Shown here one piece after another: positions 58,730 through 64,000 of a stretch of 64,000 nucleotides of DNA. Under the pieces are notes generated by a model. It had not been told where the DNA came from. It ran no database searches and saw only the letters and a list, made by a program, of their open reading frames with translations. Each line of letters opens with the position of its first letter. Positions within the stretch are counted from its first letter, which is position 1. Origin of the DNA: Nocardia arthritidis NBRC 100137 (GTDB taxonomy: Bacteria > Actinomycetota > Actinomycetes > Mycobacteriales > Mycobacteriaceae); assembly GCF_001612765.1 (NCBI RefSeq), contig NZ_BDBB01000001.1, positions 186,001 to 250,000 on the forward strand. The letters run 5' to 3'. Position numbers and translations under genes: made by a program.

Positions 58730-59014
58730 CTCCGCCCACCTCCCACACCGCGCACCGAGCAACCACGCGCGAGGGCGAGGCACGTCCACCTGGGCCGCCC
58801 ACCCAGCTCGTTGCAGCGCTCGTGATGACGCAGCAAGCACCCGGGACAGCCGAGCCCCGGGTAGTGCGATCTCCGCCTCACACCACCCAACCGGCTCAAC
58901 GCCCGGTTTCGAGCGAAGCCAGACCGAGCATGCGCCGTTCGCGGCCCAGCTCGGATGCGAGCCATGAAGGGGTCGCGAACACCCAGCGCCACAGGCGCTG
59001 GAAAAATAGACACC
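58730..59014. other. 285-bp region carrying dispersed repeat copy B
   Basis: No supported gene. Contains at 58907-59005 the reverse-complement copy of the dispersed repeat seen at 40402-40495, next to the rraA start. Upstream 58740-58900 is GC-rich non-coding sequence with short direct repeats of no known type. Confidence 0.55.
58907..59005 (-). repeat. Dispersed repeat, copy B
   Basis: Read on the minus strand it matches copy A (40402-40495): GCGCTGGGTGTTCGCG, CCCCTTCATGGC, CGCGAACGGCGC, ATGCTCGGTCT and CGCTCGAAACCGGG occur in the same order, with a 20-base insertion relative to A. It ends 10 bp before the rraA start codon. Confidence 0.7.
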
Positions 59015-59503
59015 GTGACCGAATCGCAGAATGTAATCGCCACCGCCGACCTGGCCGACGAGATCGGCCCGGAGATCCGCAGCTGCGACACGCAGTTCAT
59101 CCAGTTCGGCGGGCGTGCGTCGTTCTCCGGACGCATCACCACCATCCGGTGCTTCCAGGACAATCTGCTGGTGAAGCAGACGCTCGGCGAGCCGGGCGAG
59201 GGCAAGGTGCTGGTGGTCGACGGCGGCGCGAGCGTGCACACGGCGCTGGTCGGCGACATCATCGCCGGGCGCGGCGTCGAGAACGGCTGGGCGGGCGTCA
59301 TCGTCAACGGCGCGGTCCGCGACTCCGCCATCCTGCGCACCCTGGACATCGGCATCAAGGCGCTGGGCACCAACCCGCGCAAGAGCACGCAGTCCGGTAG
59401 CGGCGAGCGCGATGTGCCGGTCGAGTTCGGTGGGGTCACCTTCGTGCCCGGAGAGGTGCTCTACAGCGACCACGACGGGATCGTCGTGCGCGCCGAGGAC
59501 TGA
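59015..59503 (+). CDS. rraA: RraA-like protein (ribonuclease E activity regulator / MenG-like)
   Basis: 162 residues from GTG 59015. Strands and turn [64 protein letters not shown], then [61 protein letters not shown] with the ring-forming RraA signature. M. tuberculosis Rv3853 (about 157 residues, labelled menG or rraA) occupies the same position. The family forms trimers; RraA proper inhibits RNase E, and some relatives are aldolases. Which applies here is open. The GTG sits 10 bp after repeat copy B. Confidence 0.93.
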   Translation: MTESQNVIATADLADEIGPEIRSCDTQFIQFGGRASFSGRITTIRCFQDNLLVKQTLGEPGEGKVLVVDGGASVHTALVGDIIAGRGVENGWAGVIVNGAVRDSAILRTLDIGIKALGTNPRKSTQSGSGERDVPVEFGGVTFVPGEVLYSDHDGIVVRAED

Positions 59504-59553
59504 GCGGCTCGGCGGCGCGCCGGATCGCTCCGGCCGCCGCCCCGAGCCCGCGA

Positions 59554-59772
59554 TCAGGCGGACACGACCGCCTTGTGACCGGCAATCGCGACCACATCGC
59601 CGATGTGCAGTTGCCGCCCGCGCCGCAGTTCCACCTCGTCGTTCACCCGCACCAATCCGGCGGCGATCACCGTCTTCGCCTCCGAACCGGATTCGATCAG
59701 GTTGGCCAGCTTCAGAAACTGGCCGAGCCGAATAACGTCGTCATCGATCGGCACTTCGACTGGTTCCGACAT
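59554..59772 (-). CDS. S4 domain RNA-binding protein
   Basis: 72 residues. The S4-like fold IRLGQFLKLANLIESGSEAKTVIAAGLVRVNDEVELRRGRQLHIGDVVAIAG is clear, as in the YaaA/RqcP small S4 proteins, which bind tRNA or the ribosome and act in RNA quality control. A 5-2-5 palindrome AAGTAAATACTT lies 1 bp upstream of the ATG at 59774-59785, in the leader between a GGAG site and the start codon. Converges with rraA. Confidence 0.9.
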   Translation of the reverse strand: MSEPVEVPIDDDVIRLGQFLKLANLIESGSEAKTVIAAGLVRVNDEVELRRGRQLHIGDVVAIAGHKAVVSA

Positions 59773-60074
59773 GAAGTAAATACTTACTCCCCCATCCGAA
59801 CTCGCCGAACACCGCCCCGTCCTCTCAGCGATCTCTGGGCAACTCGAGCCCGGCCATCCGCACCGCGCGGAAATCCCACCGACGAACCGTATGCATCGAA
59901 TTCACGCCGATTTGATCGGCCACTCCGCCCAGGTCAGCGCGGAATCGGGAAAGTCGGCGTTCGGCTCTGCCCGGCAACGAACACACCGCGAAGAAGTCCG
60001 CCCGCGCAAACACCGCACAAACACGCGCGCCGCAGGCTTGGCAAATCCGACACACTCACGTACACACTGGTTCC
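59773..60074. promoter_or_regulatory. 302-bp divergent intergenic region
   Basis: Between the S4 gene (59772, minus) and lysX (60075, plus). The palindrome AAGTAAATACTT at 59774-59785 may be part of the leader of the S4 gene. The rest is GC-rich with no reliable frame; ORFs here are short and overlap lysX or antisense strands. No RNA gene is recognised. A ribosome-binding site for lysX is not obvious, consistent with a leaderless or weak start. Confidence 0.5.
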
Positions 60075-63000
60075 GTGACCTCCACGCAAGCCCAGCAACA
60101 CCTCGACACCGCACCACGCGCGGATAAACCGACTCCGCCGGTTCCCCACCGGGGTCACGGACGACTTTCGGAAGTGCCGCATATCGCGGGGTTGACGCTC
60201 GGTGTATTCGCGGCGCTGTGCTTCCTTTGGAGCCTCTCGCCGGGTCTGCGTTTCCTGACCCAGGTGCCGCGCCGCTATATCGATACCTATTACTTCGACG
60301 CGCCGGACACGAACCTGATGTGGGCGCTTGTGGTCGGTCTGACGGCGGGCGCGATAGCCAGCCGCAAACGTATCGCCTGGTGGTTGCTGACCGGTTACCT
60401 CGCGATCTACACGATCGTCAACGGCGTCACCTTCGCCGACCGGGGCAGTATCCACGCGCTGGTGGCGATGGTGCTGCATCTCGCCGTGATCGGCGTGCTC
60501 ATCGCGGCATGGCCGGAGTTCTACACCAAGGTGCGCCGCGGCGCAGGGTGGAAGGCGCTCGGTGTGCTGGCGGGTGGCCTCGCGATCGGCGCTCTGCTCG
60601 GCTGGGGCCTGGTGGAATTGTTCCCGGGTAGTCTCCCGCGGGGCGTGCAGCGACCGGGCTGGGCGATCTACCGCGTGACCGCGGCGGTGCTGGCGGACAA
60701 CGAGCACTTCGACGGGCATCCGCCGCCGTTCGTGAATTTCCTGCTCGGACTGTTCGGCGCCGTCGCACTGCTGGCCGCGGTGGTGATCCTGCTGCGCTCG
60801 CAGCGGGCGGCGAACGCGATGACCGGCACCGACGAATCGGCCATCCGCGGGTTGCTGGAGCGTTCGGACGTGGAGGATTCCCTCGGCTACTTCGCCACCC
60901 GCCGGGACAAGGCGGTGGTGTTCGCGCCCAGCGGCAAGGCGGCGGTGACCTACCGGGTGGAACTGGGTGTCTGCCTGGCCAGTGGGGATCCGATCGGCAT
61001 CCGCGAGGCGTGGCCGCAGGCGATCGATGCCTGGCTGCGCCAGGCCGATCAATTCGGGTGGGCTCCGGCGGTGATGGGCGCGAGCGAACTCGGTGCGACG
61101 GCGTACCGCCGGGCGGGTCTTTCCGCGTTGCGCCTCGGCGACGAAGCCATCCTGGACACCAGGAACTTCTCACTGGCCGGGCCCGAGATGAAGCCGGTGC
61201 GGCAGGCCGCCAACCGGCTGCGCAAGCACGGCGTGGCGGTCCGTATCCGCAGGCACCGCGATATCCCCGCCGAGGAATTCGCCCGGATCATCGCCCGCGC
61301 CGACGCCTGGCGCGACACCGAGACCGAGCGGGGGTTCTCCATGGCGCTGGGGCGATTGGGCGATTCGCTGGACGGCGACTGCTTGCTGGTGGAGGCGGTC
61401 AACCCACAGGAGCGGGTGCTCGGCATGCTGTCGCTGGTTCCGTGGGGACGCACCGGTGTCTCGCTGGAGCTGATGCGCCGCGACCCCGGTGGCCCCAACG
61501 GTGTGATGGAGCTGATGATCTCGCAGCTCGCGCTGAACTCCGAGCAGTACGGCATCACCAAGGTGTCGCTGAATTTCGCGGTCTTCCGCGCGGTGTTCGA
61601 GGAGGGCGGCCGGATCGGGGCCGGTCCCGTGCTGCGCTTGTGGCGCGGCGTGCTGCTGTTCTTCTCCCGCTGGTGGCAGCTCGAGGCGCTGTATCGCTCG
61701 AATGTGAAGTACCAGCCGTACTGGGTGCCCCGGTTCTTCCTGTTCGAGGAGCGCAGGCAGCTTCCGCGCGTCGCGGTGGCCAGCGCGCTGGCCGAGGGCT
61801 TCTTGCCGCGGTTCGGCAAGGAGCCCGACACCGCGTCGCACACCGGCGAGCACACGGCGGTGCCCGCCACGGTGACGGGCCTGCACGCGGACGGCAGCCC
61901 GCCGGACACCGCCGAGGTCGACGGTGCGGAGCAGCTTCCGCGCAGGCCCGAACAGGTCCGCGTGCGCATGGACAAGCTGGCGCGCCTGGCCGAATCCGGC
62001 ATCGATCCCTACCCGGTGGCCTACCCTCCGACGCATACCGTCGCCGATGCGCGCCGCTCCCCGCGCGGCACCACGGTCCGGGTGTGCGGGAGGTTGCTGC
62101 GCATCCGCGACTACGGTGGGGTGATCTTCGCGGTGGTCCGGGACTGGACCGACGACATCCAGCTGGTCATCGATCGCGACCGGGTCGGCACCGCACGCAG
62201 CGCCGAATTCGGCGAGTTCTTCGATCTCGGCGATCTGATCGAGGTGAGCGGACAGATCGGGGCGAGCAGGCGCGGTGAGCTCTCGCTGCTCGCGGCGGAC
62301 TGGCACATGCTTGGCAAGTGCCTGCACCCCCTGCCGGACAAGTGGAAAGGGCTGGCCGATCCCGAGGCCAGGGTGCGGCAGCGCTATGTGGACATGGCGA
62401 TCAACACCGAGATCCGCGAGGTGCTGGCCAAGCGGAGCGCGGTGGTGCGCTCGCTGCGGGACTCCTTGGATTCCCTCGGTTACCTGGAAGTGGAGACGCC
62501 GATCCTGCAACAGGTGCACGGCGGCGCGAACGCCACGCCGTTCGTCACGCACATCAATGCCTACGACCTCGACCTGTACCTGCGGATCGCACCCGAGCTG
62601 TATCTGAAGCGGCTGTGCGTCGGCGGTATGGAGAAGGTGTTCGAGATCGGGCGGACCTTCCGCAACGAGGGCGTCGATTTCAGCCACAACCCCGAGTTCA
62701 CCATTCTCGAGGCCTACGAGGCGCACAGCGACTACGAGCGCATGATGCACACCTGCCGAAGGCTGATCCAGAACGCCGCGATCGCGGCCAACGGCGCCAT
62801 GGTGGCATTACGGCCCAATGGGAACGGGACCTTCGAGGAGGTGGACATCTCCGGCGAGTGGCGGGTGCGGACGGTGCACGGCGCGGTGTCGGAGGCGATC
62901 GGGGCCGAGGTCACCCCCGAGACCGGGGTCGAGGAGTTGCGCGAACTGTGTGAGAAGGCGGGGGTGCCCTATCAGCACGGCTGGGACGCGGGCCAGGTGG

Positions 63001-63398
63001 TGCTGGAGATGTACGAGCACCTGGTCGAATCCCGTACCGAGGAGCCGACGTTCTACATCAACTTCCCGACTTCGGTGTCCCCGTTGACCAGACAGCACCG
63101 CAGTATCGCCGGCGTCACCGAACGCTGGGACCTCGTCGCCTGGGGCGTCGAACTCGGCACCGCCTACAGCGAACTCACCGATCCGGTGGAGCAGCGCCGC
63201 AGGCTCACCGAGCAGTCGCTGCTCGCGGCCAACGGTGATCCGGAGGCGATGGAGCTGGATGAGGACTTCTTGCTGGCGCTAGAGCACGCCATGCCGCCGA
63301 CCGGCGGGCTCGGCATGGGCGTGGACCGGATCGTCATGCTGATCACCGGACGCAGCATTCGCGAGACACTGCCGTTCCCCTTGGTGAAACCTCGCTGA
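60075..63398 (+). CDS. lysX: Bifunctional lysylphosphatidylglycerol synthetase / lysyl-tRNA synthetase LysX
   Basis: 1107 residues from GTG 60075. The N-terminal third has about six membrane helices, followed by the DUF2156/MprF-like catalytic domain (residues about 240-600; [66 protein letters not shown]). From about 620 a lysyl-tRNA synthetase follows: [21 protein letters not shown]-fold, class II motif 2 [20 protein letters not shown] near 855 and motif 3 [15 protein letters not shown] near 1077. It charges lysine onto tRNA and transfers lysine to phosphatidylglycerol, giving resistance to cationic peptides. Known from M. tuberculosis as LysX. Confidence 0.96.
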   Translation: MTSTQAQQHLDTAPRADKPTPPVPHRGHGRLSEVPHIAGLTLGVFAALCFLWSLSPGLRFLTQVPRRYIDTYYFDAPDTNLMWALVVGLTAGAIASRKRIAWWLLTGYLAIYTIVNGVTFADRGSIHALVAMVLHLAVIGVLIAAWPEFYTKVRRGAGWKALGVLAGGLAIGALLGWGLVELFPGSLPRGVQRPGWAIYRVTAAVLADNEHFDGHPPPFVNFLLGLFGAVALLAAVVILLRSQRAANAMTGTDESAIRGLLERSDVEDSLGYFATRRDKAVVFAPSGKAAVTYRVELGVCLASGDPIGIREAWPQAIDAWLRQADQFGWAPAVMGASELGATAYRRAGLSALRLGDEAILDTRNFSLAGPEMKPVRQAANRLRKHGVAVRIRRHRDIPAEEFARIIARADAWRDTETERGFSMALGRLGDSLDGDCLLVEAVNPQERVLGMLSLVPWGRTGVSLELMRRDPGGPNGVMELMISQLALNSEQYGITKVSLNFAVFRAVFEEGGRIGAGPVLRLWRGVLLFFSRWWQLEALYRSNVKYQPYWVPRFFLFEERRQLPRVAVASALAEGFLPRFGKEPDTASHTGEHTAVPATVTGLHADGSPPDTAEVDGAEQLPRRPEQVRVRMDKLARLAESGIDPYPVAYPPTHTVADARRSPRGTTVRVCGRLLRIRDYGGVIFAVVRDWTDDIQLVIDRDRVGTARSAEFGEFFDLGDLIEVSGQIGASRRGELSLLAADWHMLGKCLHPLPDKWKGLADPEARVRQRYVDMAINTEIREVLAKRSAVVRSLRDSLDSLGYLEVETPILQQVHGGANATPFVTHINAYDLDLYLRIAPELYLKRLCVGGMEKVFEIGRTFRNEGVDFSHNPEFTILEAYEAHSDYERMMHTCRRLIQNAAIAANGAMVALRPNGNGTFEEVDISGEWRVRTVHGAVSEAIGAEVTPETGVEELRELCEKAGVPYQHGWDAGQVVLEMYEHLVESRTEEPTFYINFPTSVSPLTRQHRSIAGVTERWDLVAWGVELGTAYSELTDPVEQRRRLTEQSLLAANGDPEAMELDEDFLLALEHAMPPTGGLGMGVDRIVMLITGRSIRETLPFPLVKPR

Positions 63399-63497
63399 CC
63401 GGGGCTTCGTCGTGGAAGGGTCTCCGCGAGCGAATCGGGCCGCTACCCTTGGAGATTCGGCCCCGGGAGGAGGCCGCTACACCGTAAGGGGCTCGAT

Positions 63498-63710
63498 ATG
63501 TACCTTGACCTGCTGACGAACGCGAGTTTGCTGGACCACACCGTGTGGGCCAGCCCCGACACGTGGAACTCCGCGCTCGAGTTGGCCGCCAAAAAGAAGA
63601 AGAGCAGGGGCGGGGGCGGCCTGATCATCGGCGCGATCTGCTGCCTGCTGGTGGTCGCGCTGATCATCGGCGGCATCTACCTGCTGGCCAAGCGCAAGAA
63701 GAACACCTAG
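63498..63710 (+). CDS. Small single-pass membrane protein
   Basis: 70 residues. N-terminal 30 residues soluble (YLDLLTNASLLDHTVWASPDTWNSALELAA), a Lys-rich turn (KKKKSRGGGG), one membrane helix (LIIGAICCLLVVALIIGGIYLL) and a basic tail (AKRKKNT). Downstream of lysX by about 100 bp; a GGGAGGAGG site lies upstream of the ATG. It has no recognised domain but its composition and clean frame with good RBS support it. It is followed by a terminator at 63721. Confidence 0.68.
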   Translation: MYLDLLTNASLLDHTVWASPDTWNSALELAAKKKKSRGGGGLIIGAICCLLVVALIIGGIYLLAKRKKNT

Positions 63711-63720
63711 CGGCAGACAT

Positions 63721-63760
63721 CGACGGCCCGGCTCGCGCGAAGCGAACCGGGCCGTCGTTT
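63721..63760. terminator. Hairpin terminator
   Basis: Inverted repeat CGACGGCCCGG (63721-63731) / CCGGGCCGTCG (63747-63757) with an inner loop containing a smaller paired CTCGC/GCGA, followed by TTT. It lies 10 bp after the small membrane gene and 20 bp before the stop of the convergent Uma2-like gene. Confidence 0.8.
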
Positions 63761-63780
63761 CCCGCTGTCTACCGACCGGC

Positions 63781-64000
63781 TCAGAGTCGATCGATCTCGG
63801 TCAGATCGATGTCCATATCGAACGGCACGGTCAGCTTCAGGCGATCGTGGTGAATCCCTGTGAGCGCGTAGGTCTTCGTGGCCGGATCCAGTTCGTAGAC
63901 GTAGACGACCGGGCGGCCGTCCGCGTTCTCGACTCGCCAGAAGTGAGCGATTCCCGCGCGGGCGTACAGCTGCGGTTTGCGCTCCCGATCGCGCGTACGC
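63781..64000 (-). CDS. Uma2 family protein (partial, 5' end outside window)
   Basis: The last 72 residues are visible on the minus strand. RDRERKPQLYARAGIAHFWRVENADGRP followed by VVYVYELDPATKTYALTG is the conserved core of the Uma2/DUF820 restriction-endonuclease-like family (the ER/YA.A.I..YW pattern). The C-terminus LTVPFDMDIDLTEIDRL closes the protein at stop 63781. The start lies beyond the window. Uma2 proteins are PD-(D/E)XK-like, with unknown biological role. Neighbours do not reveal one. Confidence 0.8.
   Translation of the reverse strand, partial: RTRDRERKPQLYARAGIAHFWRVENADGRPVVYVYELDPATKTYALTGIHHDRLKLTVPFDMDIDLTEIDRL

Overview
High-GC actinobacterial chromosome, most likely Nocardia or a close relative in the Mycobacteriales. 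The basis is codon and base composition, abundant GTG starts, and gene order. From about 14.5 kb onward many genes match, by family and order, the part of the Mycobacterium tuberculosis chromosome around Rv3814c-Rv3853: PlsC-type acyltransferases, NamH, serS, a septum-formation protein, a zincin, phosphoglycerate-mutase-like protein, pheA, an iron-regulated DUF2470 protein, LCP protein, bfrB, glpQ1-like, sodA, DUF6474, rraA. This synteny is recalled from knowledge, not computed.

Region 1 (1-14.5 kb) is an accessory surface-glycan locus. It holds an initiating polyprenyl-phosphate sugar transferase (12973-14490), three or four glycosyltransferases, a Wzx-type flippase and a polymerase-like membrane protein that runs off the window edge. 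A nucleotide-sugar block contains a cytidylyltransferase-like enzyme, a PIG-L deacetylase, an NAD epimerase, a 3,5-epimerase-like cupin and two TylC3-type C-methyltransferases, one of which has lost key active-site residues. The likely product is a lipid-linked glycan carrying a C-methylated, possibly branched sugar.

Region 2 (14.5-29.5 kb) is mostly core: two tandem acyltransferases, a lipoprotein, NamH (UDP-MurNAc hydroxylase), a BP74-like small protein, a MauE-thioredoxin fusion, DMT and MFS transporters, a GGDEF/EAL protein with a broken GGDEF motif, serS, an aldehyde dehydrogenase, a septum-formation membrane protein and a small zincin.

Region 3 (29.6-39.3 kb) begins with a PE-PPE-EspG trio. 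It is followed by a phosphatase, pheA, an IdeR-box-controlled DUF2470 gene, a decayed 32-bp repeat field, a CPBP protease, an LCP ligase and two adjacent ferritins. The first ferritin lacks ferroxidase ligands; the second is intact and is preceded by an iron-box-like site.

Region 4 (39.4-54.5 kb) contains a glycerophosphodiesterase operon and a rhodanese. A cluster of four DnaA boxes lies in a 516-bp intergenic region. Then come msrA, sodA (Gln145, suggesting manganese), and a yybP-ykoY manganese riboswitch in front of a GDT1/UPF0016 manganese exporter, followed by a TetR regulator, an SDR, a methyltransferase, htpG and a RecB-like nuclease.

Region 5 (53.9-64 kb) holds a YcnI-CopC-CopD copper operon, two DUF5313 membrane proteins, rraA, an S4 RNA-binding protein, the fused lysX (lysyl-phosphatidylglycerol synthase plus lysyl-tRNA synthetase), a tiny membrane protein and the 3' end of a Uma2-family gene. 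A dispersed repeat occurs in inverted copies at about 40.4 kb and 58.9 kb. No rRNA, tRNA, CRISPR array, insertion sequence or prophage was seen.
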